Source: Prosthecobacter sp. SYSU 5D2 (GTDB taxonomy: Bacteria > Verrucomicrobiota > Verrucomicrobiia > Verrucomicrobiales > Verrucomicrobiaceae). From it: DNA of 64,000 nt. Shown here piece by piece: positions 42,519-51,055 of the stretch (within the stretch, counting starts at the first letter, position 1; each line of letters opens with the position of its first letter). The notes beneath the pieces were generated by a model. The model did no database searches, was not told where the DNA came from, and worked only from the letters and a program-made list of their open reading frames with translations. Made by a program: the position numbers and the translations under genes. Location: the NCBI RefSeq assembly GCF_039655865.1, contig NZ_JBBYXL010000008.1, positions 248,001 to 312,000 of the forward strand, given 5' to 3'.

Positions 42519-43088
42519 ATGAATGCTCCCATTTCTCCCCCTCCGCTGCCGCCAGCAAGCCCGCCTCCGCTTCCGCAGACTGCCCAAGCAACCTGGAGCC
42601 AGGATGAGCTGAATGCCTACCTGGACCGCCCGCTGAATACCGGCGGAGTGCCCATGCCCGGCACCGAAGGGCTGACACTGCGGGATGTGGAGCATGACAT
42701 TCTCAAGGGAGGCCGCTTCATCATCCATCACTGGTGCGTGTCTATCATCCTCCTCACCTTCACCCGCACCACGCCGGTGCGATACTTTCGCTCCTGGCAG
42801 TCCGGTTTTGGCCAGGCCGCTCTCTACAGTGTCATTTCCATGTGTTTTGGCTGGTGGGGCTTTCCTTCAGGCCTCATTTTCACGCCCATCTGCCTGTGGC
42901 GAAACAGCCGTGGCGGCACCGATGTGACACCGGAAATTTTGCAGCAGATCCTGGGCCCCACCCGTGCCCAGAACGTGCTGAGCAAGGCAGCACCGCGCAG
43001 GGCAGACCTGGCCCACGGCCTCCTCCTGGCGCTCGGCCTGCTACCGCCGCTGGGGCTGATCTTGCTCATCATCCTTTCGGTGAGGTAA
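42519..43088 (+). CDS. Polytopic membrane protein with Pro-rich N-terminus
   Basis: 189 aa. Residues 1-25 are Pro-rich (SPPPLPPASPPPLPQ). Three hydrophobic segments are visible: ~68-80 (HHWCVSIILLTFT), ~97-120 (GQAALYSVISMCFGWWG, then FPSGLIFTPIC) and ~168-187 (LLLALGLLPPLGLILLIIL). Two of these regions are short. It is divergent from the two-helix membrane protein (78-base gap). Function unknown. Confidence 0.7.
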   Translation: MNAPISPPPLPPASPPPLPQTAQATWSQDELNAYLDRPLNTGGVPMPGTEGLTLRDVEHDILKGGRFIIHHWCVSIILLTFTRTTPVRYFRSWQSGFGQAALYSVISMCFGWWGFPSGLIFTPICLWRNSRGGTDVTPEILQQILGPTRAQNVLSKAAPRRADLAHGLLLALGLLPPLGLILLIILSVR

Positions 43089-43279
43089 AGGTTTATCTTC
43101 TCAGCCTATAACGAAGACAGGAAAGGACTGGAAAGTCAATTCTTTCGTCGCCGGGTTTTCTTCCCCAAAAGGGGCGGACAGGAAGTTTTCGGTTAGCACT
43201 TCGTGCACAGATCCAGCTTCGCAAAACAGGGGGCGAGGTGAGACTTGCCAGATCTGCCATCTCCTGACATATTGGATCC

Positions 43280-43558
43280 ATGACAATTAGCACCCCAAGT
43301 CATGAGGCCGAGCTTCTGAGGCGTGTTGTGGATCCTCAGCGGGCGGGTTGGTCGCGCGAGGCGGCGGAGGCCATCCTGGCCCTTTCTTTTCCCTCCTCGG
43401 ATCAGGAGCGTGCCAGTGAACTGGCTCAAAAAGCCGGTGCGGATACCCTGACGGCTGAAGAGCAGCGTGAAATGGAAGACTACCGGCATGTGGGGCGGCT
43501 CATTGAGCTGATGCAATCGCGCGCGCGTCAGTCCCTCAAAAATCTCAGCGCCGCGTGA
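43280..43558 (+). CDS. Small helical protein paired with an HNH nuclease
   Basis: 92 aa. It is rich in Ala, Glu, Arg and Leu with a helical look (AEAILALSFPSSDQERASEL, EEQREMEDYRHVGRLIELMQ). It overlaps the HNH nuclease start by four bases (GTGA), so the two are translated together. Such tight pairing with a nuclease suggests a partner or inhibitor, and similar two-gene units occur in cyanobacteria and PVC genomes. That function is inference. Confidence 0.7.
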   Translation: MTISTPSHEAELLRRVVDPQRAGWSREAAEAILALSFPSSDQERASELAQKAGADTLTAEEQREMEDYRHVGRLIELMQSRARQSLKNLSAA

Positions 43559-43965
43559 GCCGGGTTGATTCAGTCACTGCCCAGCATGTCCGTAGCCGCG
43601 GGGTTGGCCGCTGTGAATACTGCCGCTTTCCCGAAGTGGTGGCGGCTTTGCCCTTTCAGATGGATCATATCATTGCTCAAAAACATGATGGCCCTTCTGA
43701 TGAATCCAATCTGGCCTTTGCCTGTTACCCTTGCAATTCGTCCAAAGGGCCGAATATCGCAGGAATTGATCCTGTGAGCGGTGAGATCGTCCGGTTATTT
43801 CACCCACGTCAAGATGTGTGGAAGGATCACTTCGCCTGGAAAGAGGCCTGGCTGTTTGGCATAACCAACTTTGCGCGTGCGACCATCCAGGTTTTGAACA
43901 TCAACGCTCCTGAGGCAGTTGCTTTGCGCGAAAGTCTCCTGGAGGAAGGTTTTGTGTTTGAGTGA
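43555..43965 (+). CDS. HNH endonuclease
   Basis: 136 aa, GTG start at 43555. The HNH core is intact: CEYC (20-23), then MDHIIAQKHDG (D37, H38), SNLAFAC (N52) and CYPCNSSKG (57-65), so both zinc cysteine pairs and the catalytic His/Asn are present. These small enzymes cut DNA as nicking or double-strand nucleases, and some belong to restriction or defence units. It is coupled to the 92-aa upstream gene. The substrate is unknown. Confidence 0.88.
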   Translation: MSRVDSVTAQHVRSRGVGRCEYCRFPEVVAALPFQMDHIIAQKHDGPSDESNLAFACYPCNSSKGPNIAGIDPVSGEIVRLFHPRQDVWKDHFAWKEAWLFGITNFARATIQVLNINAPEAVALRESLLEEGFVFE

Positions 43966-44007
43966 GGGTCCTTTGGCCTGAGGGGGAATATCAAGGACGG
44001 GCGGCAT

Positions 44008-44042
44008 AAAAAAGGCCTCCGGATGCGAGCATCACGGAGGCC
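44008..44042 (-). terminator. Rho-independent terminator of glyQS
   Basis: On the minus strand GGCCTCCG (44035-44042) pairs with CGGAGGCC (44014-44021) around a 13-base loop, followed by six T (44008-44013). It lies 53 bases after the glyQS stop on the same strand. Confidence 0.85.
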
Positions 44043-44095
44043 GGTTTGGGGTGGGACTCAGGTCAAGCTGGTCAAACCTGTCAAGACATCCCGCC

Positions 44096-45877
44096 TCAGC
44101 TCACCGCCGCCAGAAGCTTGGGCAGGAGGTCGGAGATTTTGATGCGTTCTTGCTCGCCGCCGTCGCGGTGGCGGAGGGTGACGGTGTCCTGGAGCTCGGG
44201 GCCTTTTTCGCCGAGGGTGTCGAAGTCAATGGTGATGCCGAAGGGGGTGCCAACTTCGTCCTGGCGGGCGTAGCGGCGGCCGATGGAGGCGGTCTCGTCG
44301 TAGAAGACGTTCATGTGCTTCTTGAGGAGGGCATAGACCTCGCGGGCTTTGGCGACGAGCTCGGGTTTGTTCTTCAGCAGGGGGAAGACGCCGACTTTGA
44401 TGGGGGCGACGCGGGGGTGCAGGCGGAGGACGGTGATGACTTCCTTTTTGCCTTTCTCATCCACTTTTTCGGTTTCGTTGAAGGCGTTGGCGATGATGGC
44501 GAGGGCCATGCGGTCGAGGCCGGCGGAGGGCTCGATGACGTGGGGGACGTAGTTGCCTTTGAAGAGGCGGTCGAACCAGGCGCGGACGTCGGCTTCGGGC
44601 ATGGGCTCGCCTTTGACCTTGGCCTGCTCGGCGGCGAGACGCTTCTGGATGAGGGCTTCTTTCTGTTCGTCGGTCAGTTTGGCGGCAGCGTTTTTGAGGT
44701 CTTCGTCGAAGACTTCCTGGGTCTTGCCGCTGGCGGTCTGGTGGGCAGTCAAATCGAAGGCGCCACGGGCGGCGATGCCTTCCAGCTCCTCGGTGCCGAA
44801 GGGGAAGTCGCACAGGATGTCCACGCAGGCGCGGGCATAGTGGGCGAGGTCATCCGGCGTCTGCCAGTAGTACTCCAGCACGCCGCCGAGGCCGATGCCT
44901 TCATAGAAGCTGGTGCGCTGGGCGACCCAGTAACGGTGCCACATGTCCCAGCCCCAGTTGGGCTGAGGCTCGCTGAGATCGGCGGTCTCGCTCCACTGGG
45001 CGACTTCGCCGCTGATGATCTCGACGGCTTCATCGGGCTTGATGAAAAATTCGAGCTCCATCTGCTCGAACTCGCGGCTGCGGAAGGTGAAGTTCTTCGG
45101 CGTGACTTCGTTGCGGAAGGCTTTGCCGATCTGGCAGACGCCGAAGGGGACCTTCATGCGGCTGGAATCGAAGACGTTTTTAAACTGGGCAAAGATGGCC
45201 TGGGCGGTCTCCGGGCGCAGGTAGGTGACGTCGTCCTCGGTCGCGGTGGGGCCGAGGTAGGTCTTGAGCATGAGGTTAAAGGGACGTGCGGGGCCGAGTG
45301 CGCCGCCGGTTTCCGGATGGAAATCCACGCTGCCTTCGATGGTGTCGCCTTTGGCTTCGCCTAACAAAATGATCTCTTCGATTTTGCCTGCGGCCTCGCC
45401 CGCATTGGAGGCAATGAGGGTGCGGACGCGCTTGCGGAAGCTTTCGATGTGCTCGCCCTTTTTCATGAGGACGGAGATGACGCGGTCCAGCTTCCAGCCG
45501 GTGGGGGCCTCGGCACCTGTGTAGTTCATGATGACGCCTTCCTGCGGGTCCACATGATCGGCACGGACGCGTTTGTTGGTGAGGGAGCACTCGCGCATGA
45601 GGTCGGCGAAGGTGTCCACATGGCCGCTGGCCTTCCAGATGGCGGGGTTCATGAGGATGCTGGCATCCAGTCCGAGGACGTCTTCACGTTCGCGGGTCAT
45701 GGCATTCCACCAGGCGGTGCGCAGGTTGCGCTTCAGCTCGGCACCGAGCGGGCCGTAGTCCCAGACGCCGCCACAGCCACCGTAGATTTCGCTGCTTTGG
45801 AAGATGAAGCCGCGGCGCTTGCAAAGAGAGACGATTTTCTCCATGAGGGCGGTGTTGTTCTTGGTGTCGGTGGACAT
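44096..45877 (-). CDS. glyQS: Glycyl-tRNA synthetase, homodimeric type
   Basis: 593 aa from the ATG at 45877 (MSTDTKNNTALMEKIVSLCKRRGF). The open frame continues upstream, but those residues are not conserved. It contains the class II motifs: SSEIYGGCGGVWDYGPLG early, FRNEVTPKNFTFRSREFEQ (motif 2) and EPSAGLDRMALAI (motif 3), and a C-terminal anticodon-binding domain with GRRYARQDEVGTPFGITID. This is the alpha2 (archaeal/eukaryotic-like) GlyRS rather than the alpha2-beta2 glyQ/glyS pair. It charges tRNA-Gly. A clear terminator follows. Confidence 0.95.
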   Translation of the reverse strand: MSTDTKNNTALMEKIVSLCKRRGFIFQSSEIYGGCGGVWDYGPLGAELKRNLRTAWWNAMTREREDVLGLDASILMNPAIWKASGHVDTFADLMRECSLTNKRVRADHVDPQEGVIMNYTGAEAPTGWKLDRVISVLMKKGEHIESFRKRVRTLIASNAGEAAGKIEEIILLGEAKGDTIEGSVDFHPETGGALGPARPFNLMLKTYLGPTATEDDVTYLRPETAQAIFAQFKNVFDSSRMKVPFGVCQIGKAFRNEVTPKNFTFRSREFEQMELEFFIKPDEAVEIISGEVAQWSETADLSEPQPNWGWDMWHRYWVAQRTSFYEGIGLGGVLEYYWQTPDDLAHYARACVDILCDFPFGTEELEGIAARGAFDLTAHQTASGKTQEVFDEDLKNAAAKLTDEQKEALIQKRLAAEQAKVKGEPMPEADVRAWFDRLFKGNYVPHVIEPSAGLDRMALAIIANAFNETEKVDEKGKKEVITVLRLHPRVAPIKVGVFPLLKNKPELVAKAREVYALLKKHMNVFYDETASIGRRYARQDEVGTPFGITIDFDTLGEKGPELQDTVTLRHRDGGEQERIKISDLLPKLLAAVS

Positions 45878-46302
45878 AAGGGGGAGGAATGACGAATGAC
45901 TGAATGACGAATGACGAACTGAATCCTGGCTGGAACCGGCTCGACAAGGGGCGCGTACGGAGCGCGAGAGCGGCGATTTCGCAAGGGAAAGGTGGCGCTC
46001 TTGGATAACCGCCGATGGCGTGGGGCAAAAAATCACCCGGTTCATCAGGTCCGGCTTAGCCGCAGGGTCCTGACTTATCATCCTCAGTGGGGTCAAAGTC
46101 CTGGCAGAACTGCCCTTCGCCAGCAAAGTCCTCCGGCATGGTGCACCGGGTGCACCGGTGGCGGAAAGGGTGGGCGGTGTCTATCCTGAGCGTGCGGCCC
46201 AGCCAGGGCGCATCACGGCGGAAATGCATGCGGCGCAGGCCAGCGGTCATCGGTCTAATCACTCAAGCCTGCGGCTTGCTGGACAGCCAGTCCTCTGCCC
46301 GC
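45878..46302. other. Gap upstream of glyQS with four GAATGAC repeats
   Basis: 425 bases. Four copies of GAATGAC occur at 45887-45915 (two, one extra T, two more), directly before the glyQS start. A weak small open frame on the minus strand (46056-46229) is listed separately. The remainder shows no recognised gene. The glyQS promoter should be here, but I cannot place it. Confidence 0.5.
46056..46229 (-). CDS. Possible 57-aa Cys-rich small protein
   Basis: Minus-strand frame starting at an ATG at 46229; an earlier ATG at 46262 is possible. It has a CTRC pair, two later cysteines and an acidic end, with PWLGRTLRIDTAHPFRHRC and MPEDFAGEGQF. The pattern could be a small zinc-binding protein. There is no family match, no ribosome binding site, and it sits in a gap, so it may be chance. 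Confidence 0.25.
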   Translation of the reverse strand: MHFRRDAPWLGRTLRIDTAHPFRHRCTRCTMPEDFAGEGQFCQDFDPTEDDKSGPCG

Positions 46303-48036
46303 CTACCCTCCGCTCTTCAAGCTCGCGATCGCGGCGACCATGACACGGGCGAAGATGTAATTTTGCAAAGGCCGCTTGCGCAGGGATTCCACCTGCTCTG
46401 CCCAGGTTTGCTCAAGCTCGGCGGTGGCCTGGGGGGTGAGGGCAGCAGCGGTGGAGGTGACCTTAAGGATCATGGCGTCAATGTCACGGCGGATCTGCAC
46501 ATCATCAATCCCGCCGGTGAAACGGCGGGAGAACCCCTGGGCCAGCTTTTGCGCGCCGGCTTTGTCCCCTTTGTTCAGCAGGGCCAGCAGGCGGGCGCAT
46601 TCCATATAGGTCACGGAGCTGCGGCGCTGGTTTTCGGCGGAGTATTTGATGGACTCATCCCATTTTTGCATCGCCGTGCAAGCCAGGGACAGCTTGTAGG
46701 TGTCGAAGGTGGATTTGGGGGATTTTTGCTTCCGCTCATCCTGCTTGGACATGGCCAGGTTCAGGCTGGCCGCCGCCTCAATGGGCTGGTTCAGCGCCAT
46801 CTGGCAGGCGGCCAGGTCCAGCAGGGCGTCCACGATATAGCCATCGGAACCGGCTTCCACTGCCCGTTGGTAATTGCCGTTGAAAATTTGCGCCGCTTGC
46901 GGATAGTTGCGCAGACCGAATTCAGCCGCCCCCAGCGCTTTATAAAACCCGTATGGAATGCTTAGCGCACCGCCCGCTGGCGGCAGAAAGGGGAATACCT
47001 CCGCCAGCGTGGCCTTGGACGCCGCGAAGTCCCCCGTCTCCCCCTGGCTCTCGGCCAGATCGGTGCCCAGCTCCAGCAGCTTGGACTGGTCAGTGCTAAA
47101 ATGGGCCTTCGCAGCGGCATAGGCACGCGCATGCCACTCCGCCGCGCGGTCATAACTGCGCTCATATCCCCGCAGCTTGCCGATCTCGTTATACGCATAG
47201 ACCACCTGCTCAGAGGTTTCACCATAGGTGTTGGTCGCGTGGTAGATGGCATACTGCTCCTGGGCATCGGCCAGCGGTTCCTGTCCGGCCCGCAACAGAG
47301 GCCGGTTAAAGTGGGCCGAGCGCAGAGCAAAATCCTTCATCTTGCTCGAGCCAGGCCGGTAAAGTCCCACCAGTTCCGTCCGCACACCCGTGCCCAGATG
47401 CCGCCCGCCCAAATACCAGCCGCCTGCCCGCTGCCGGGACAGCACCACCAGACCGGCCCCTTTTTCAGGCAGCTTCAGCCCCAACCCGTGCGGATAATAG
47501 GCGAAACCCTCGTTCGTTGCGGATACGCTGCCTGCAGCATCCAGCACTTCCATCTTGCTGGCATGCACGCGCACCTTGTCCATAAAGAAATGCTCTTTCA
47601 GCGTGGCCTCCAGCGGCGGGTCAGAGGCCTGTACCGGCAGCTTCACCGGTCCAGTTGCAGTGGGAATCTCAAGCTCCGTGATCTCCTGCATGTTAGCTAC
47701 AACGAAGGTTTTGAGGTCATCCGCAAAGATGAAGAGCGCCAGCCCGCCACTGGAGAAAGGAACCTTGATCACTCCCGGCTCCAGGTGGCTGATGTCATTG
47801 AGCGTCCGGGTGACGCGGTTGTCCGTGGACAGCAGCTCGATCTTGTCCGCATGGAACCGTACGCGCTGATAACTATTGAAGGAGCACTCCCAGGTGGAAT
47901 TGTTCAGTGCGGATAAAAAAGTCTCCGTGCTCTGAAAAGCAGCCCCCGGCTGCTGGGCCTGAATGCCTGACCAGGAACCGGACAGGCTTGCTGCAATAAT
48001 GAGGATCAGAATCTTAAAGGAGCTGGTAGAAATCAT
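46303..48036 (-). CDS. Exported TPR-like protein
   Basis: 577 aa from the ATG at 48036 (MISTSSFKILILIIAASLSG), which gives a signal peptide ending near SGIQAQ; the open frame upstream is not protein-like. Residues ~30-270 are beta-rich. Residues ~290-570 are helical pairs of TPR type (SEQVVYAYNEIGKLRGYERS, LDLAACQMALNQPIEAAASL, CARLLALLNKGDKAGAQKLA). It may be a periplasmic assembly or scaffold protein. It is on the minus strand, 139 bases downstream of the coiled-coil gene at 48176. Confidence 0.75.
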   Translation of the reverse strand: MISTSSFKILILIIAASLSGSWSGIQAQQPGAAFQSTETFLSALNNSTWECSFNSYQRVRFHADKIELLSTDNRVTRTLNDISHLEPGVIKVPFSSGGLALFIFADDLKTFVVANMQEITELEIPTATGPVKLPVQASDPPLEATLKEHFFMDKVRVHASKMEVLDAAGSVSATNEGFAYYPHGLGLKLPEKGAGLVVLSRQRAGGWYLGGRHLGTGVRTELVGLYRPGSSKMKDFALRSAHFNRPLLRAGQEPLADAQEQYAIYHATNTYGETSEQVVYAYNEIGKLRGYERSYDRAAEWHARAYAAAKAHFSTDQSKLLELGTDLAESQGETGDFAASKATLAEVFPFLPPAGGALSIPYGFYKALGAAEFGLRNYPQAAQIFNGNYQRAVEAGSDGYIVDALLDLAACQMALNQPIEAAASLNLAMSKQDERKQKSPKSTFDTYKLSLACTAMQKWDESIKYSAENQRRSSVTYMECARLLALLNKGDKAGAQKLAQGFSRRFTGGIDDVQIRRDIDAMILKVTSTAAALTPQATAELEQTWAEQVESLRKRPLQNYIFARVMVAAIASLKSGG

Positions 48037-48175
48037 AAGCAATGCTGAGCATGAGAGAAATCCAAATGTGAATCCTGAATTATGCCTGCCGCTGCCAAAC
48101 GATCCAGCCAAACTTGCACAGCTTTCCATAAACAGATCTTTTATCTGCCGTGCGGAAAACATCCATGACCCAGGC

Positions 48176-49507
48176 TCAGCCAATGGATGCGGCCAGCGCA
48201 CGCGCTTCGTTAAACACTGGTTGCAGAAGATCCCGGTGCTTGCTCAGGTCGTCCATGACGGCTTTTGCCGCTGCGCCGTCAGGACCGTTGGCTGGCACCC
48301 ACTGCATGTTGACGATCTGACGTTTATGAGAGTCCATCTGTTCCTGCATGGCCTCGATGTGAGGGCGGATGGCCTGCAGGGCAGGCTGCAGCCGCAGGGA
48401 AGCTTCGCGAAGCAGGGTCTGCGCCGCAGCGATATCCGACGCGAGCTGTGTGGCCCGCTGGCGGGCCTCATTCCCCAGGACGCGTGCCGCATTAAAATCG
48501 TTGGCCGCCGTGGCCAGCATTTCCACGTCTTCCTCCTCAAGCCCTTTGAGACTGGGCAGACTGGCCAGAGCATCTGCCTCGTTACCCATGAAGCGGTTGC
48601 CCAGGGTGATCTGGCGCTCGATCTGCTCGATCCCCGACTTGATCTCCTCGGAGGCTTTGTACGCCGCTTCGAGAGCCCGGTAAGCGTCAATCAGATCCCT
48701 CAAAATGGTCAGGCAGTTCCCCAGATGGCTGAGCCAGGCTGCATTCCCAGGCACCACGCCTCGTGCAGGGGTTCCTGCAGCGGAGCTTGTCACCTCAATC
48801 GTCCGGAATGTATGCTCCACCCAGACTTTCAGGAGTTCCACCACCACTTTCAAAGCTTGCGCCGCCGTGGCTAGGCCCGTCCAGCGGTCGTTCATGGTAC
48901 GCGCACGGCGAAAGGTTCCAATGCCATCCCAGAAGACCTTTTTCGCGGCTTCGAAACCTTCACTGAAGCGGGAAAAATACACCAGGATCTGCGCGATGGC
49001 GGCCGCCTGCTCTGCTGGGGCTGGGGTACTGCTGCCCCCGTGTCCCGCCGCCCCGACCGCCGCCTGCACGAAAGGCTGGGCCGTTTTCGCCGTATCCAGG
49101 ATATTCTTGGCCCGGTCAACGTTCGTTTTCACACTCTTGATCCAGGTGGCCATCGAGATGCCAACTTCGGCCATCTTGCCGGCGGCGATCGTGACCTGGA
49201 CCCAGTAAATGCGTTCATTGATCAATCTCAGGTCGCCCTCGACCGCGACCTGGGCACCGGTCACCTCGTTACGCCGGGCAAACAGCAGCGCCCGCTGCCC
49301 CGCGCGGCGGGCGAGGGCTTCAAGCGCGTCGCGTTCATCACTCTGGGCGCTGGTTTGCCGATAGGTAGATAATGCGTGAAGATAGGTATTCACGATGCTG
49401 CGAAACTGGGGCAGCCCGGCCACCAGCGCCTGATGGGTGCGGTCAGACTCAGCGATGAGGGCATTGGCCCGGGTTCGCCACTGGGCAGCAATAGGGGAGT
49501 CAGGCAT
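48176..49507 (-). CDS. All-helical protein of unknown function
   Basis: 443 aa from the ATG at 49507 (MPDSPIAAQWRTRANAL). No signal peptide. Nearly the whole protein is predicted helical, with heptads in SDERDALEALARRAGQRALL, EIKSGIEQIERQITL and AAQTLLREASLRLQPALQAI, and a Gly/Ser/Pro break at ~150-165. A long helical bundle with a mid-protein hydrophobic stretch can resemble alpha-pore-forming proteins, but I see no motif that supports this. Function unknown. Confidence 0.7.
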   Translation of the reverse strand: MPDSPIAAQWRTRANALIAESDRTHQALVAGLPQFRSIVNTYLHALSTYRQTSAQSDERDALEALARRAGQRALLFARRNEVTGAQVAVEGDLRLINERIYWVQVTIAAGKMAEVGISMATWIKSVKTNVDRAKNILDTAKTAQPFVQAAVGAAGHGGSSTPAPAEQAAAIAQILVYFSRFSEGFEAAKKVFWDGIGTFRRARTMNDRWTGLATAAQALKVVVELLKVWVEHTFRTIEVTSSAAGTPARGVVPGNAAWLSHLGNCLTILRDLIDAYRALEAAYKASEEIKSGIEQIERQITLGNRFMGNEADALASLPSLKGLEEEDVEMLATAANDFNAARVLGNEARQRATQLASDIAAAQTLLREASLRLQPALQAIRPHIEAMQEQMDSHKRQIVNMQWVPANGPDGAAAKAVMDDLSKHRDLLQPVFNEARALAASIG

Positions 49508-49716
49508 AAGGGAGCGGAAGTTTATGCTGCGGTTTTTAGGCCACCCGGAGGGCAGATGCATGCGGACCCAGTGACCCGCCGGCGATTTATATCTTCTATA
49601 TACTTAAAGTTATACCACCACCCGCCAGTCTCCAGCGAGAAAAATTTTCGTGTCACGGCCGCCACGATTGCCGGGCTCTCATTTGACCTCCCTCCCGCCT
49701 CTGCTACAGGGTAAAG

Positions 49717-50925
49717 ATGGTCCCACGCAAGTTTGTCCCGCACCCCTTTGCCTATCACCAGGAGCTCGATGTCCACATTGACAACCTGACCAATGAGGGC
49801 AGCGGAGTCGCGCGGGTGGATGGCTGGGTGGTTTTTGTGCCCTTTGCCCTGCCGGGGGAAAAGGTGCGCTGCCGCATCTTCCGCAATCACAAGAACTACA
49901 GCAATGCCGACTTGGTGGAGGTGCTGGAGCCTTCTCCAGAAAGGGTGGAGGCGCCCTGCCCGCTCTTCGGCACCTGCGGTGGCTGCCAGTACCAGCACTT
50001 GGATTACCCCAAGCAGATCGAATGGAAACGGCGGCAGGTGGAGGAGTTGCTGAAGCACATGGCCAAGATCGAGCACCCCGTGCTGCCGGTCATCGCCTCG
50101 CCCAGGCAGTATGGCTACCGGTCCAAAATCACCCCGCATTTCCACAAACCCAAAGCGGGTGAGATTGGGGCCATCGGCTTCCTCCGCGTGGGCACGCGCA
50201 ATGCCATGGTGGATGTGGAGCAGTGTCCCATCGCCATGCCGCAGCTCAATGAGCAACTCACCATCGTCCGGGCGCAGGCACGGGCCAATCAGGACGCCAT
50301 CAAAAACGGTGCCACCCTGCTCATGCGTGCCGCTGTGAACGGTGTGCTCACCAAGGCGGATCAAATCGCCATCGAGCAGGTGGGGGACGTGAAGTTCGAA
50401 TTCCAGGCGGGCGATTTCTTCCAGAACAACCCCTTCATCCTCGCCGACTTTGTCGGTTACGCCGTCGCGGAGGCCCAGTCTGCCGGGGCGCGTTTCCTGG
50501 TGGATGCCTATTGCGGCAGCGGCCTCTTTGGCATCAGCGCCGCCCGTCATTTTGAGGAAGTGCTCGGCGTGGAGCTGTCCGAAAGCGCCGTGCGCAAAGC
50601 CGCCCACAATGCCGAGATCAACGGTCTCACGAACTGCCGCTTCCTCGCCGCCGATGCACGGGAGATCTTCAAAGAAGTGCCCCACGCCGGGCATGACACT
50701 GTCGTCATCATTGACCCGCCGCGCGCCGGTTGCAGCGAGGAATTCCTGCAGCAGCTCTTCGCCTTTGATCCCAAGCGCGTCGTTTACATCTCCTGCAATC
50801 CCGCCACCCAGATGCGCGACCTCGTCCTCTTCACCGAAGCCGGATTCAAGCTGGAAAAAGTACAACCCTTTGACCTCTTCCCGCAGACCAAGCACCTGGA
50901 ATGTGTGATGACGCTGAGCCGGTAG
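49717..50925 (+). CDS. TrmA/RlmD-family 23S rRNA or tRNA uracil-C5 methyltransferase
   Basis: 402 aa. An N-terminal TRAM domain (~12-70, LDVHIDNLTNEGSGVARVDG) is followed by iron-sulphur cysteines C81, C87, C90 and C170 (CPLFGTCGGC and VEQCPIA). The SAM-binding part has FFQNNPF (~234-240), DAYCGSGLFG, DPPRAGC and the catalytic SCNP (C360). The family methylates C5 of uridines: RlmD at 23S U1939, RlmC at U747, TrmA at tRNA U54. Exact target unknown. The [4Fe-4S] site points to RlmD or RlmCD type. The stop codon abuts a 129-bp palindromic element. Confidence 0.9.
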   Translation: MVPRKFVPHPFAYHQELDVHIDNLTNEGSGVARVDGWVVFVPFALPGEKVRCRIFRNHKNYSNADLVEVLEPSPERVEAPCPLFGTCGGCQYQHLDYPKQIEWKRRQVEELLKHMAKIEHPVLPVIASPRQYGYRSKITPHFHKPKAGEIGAIGFLRVGTRNAMVDVEQCPIAMPQLNEQLTIVRAQARANQDAIKNGATLLMRAAVNGVLTKADQIAIEQVGDVKFEFQAGDFFQNNPFILADFVGYAVAEAQSAGARFLVDAYCGSGLFGISAARHFEEVLGVELSESAVRKAAHNAEINGLTNCRFLAADAREIFKEVPHAGHDTVVIIDPPRAGCSEEFLQQLFAFDPKRVVYISCNPATQMRDLVLFTEAGFKLEKVQPFDLFPQTKHLECVMTLSR

Positions 50926-50926
50926 T

Positions 50927-51055
50927 ACAGTAGTCATCACTCTCCGAGTGATGATTCCCTGAACATCCGGTCGCCAGGAAGACTCCCGCTTCAATCACCA
51001 CATCCCAAGCCGCTTGACCTTCTCAGACCATCACTCGGAGAGTGATGACTACTGT
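50927..51055. repeat. 129-bp element with perfect 27-bp inverted repeats
   Basis: Left arm 50927-50953 and right arm 51029-51055 are exact reverse complements, separated by 75 bases. Each arm also contains its own palindrome (CATCACTC-TCC-GAGTGATG), so the element folds either as one long stem or two small ones. It fills the gap between two converging genes. The right arm overlaps the last two codons and stop of znuA. This resembles a REP/BIME or MITE-like unit that could also act as a bidirectional terminator. Confidence 0.85.

Noticed and set aside
48176..49507. Alpha-pore-forming toxin
   Set aside because: The helical make-up alone is not specific; no signature motif or secretion signal supports it.
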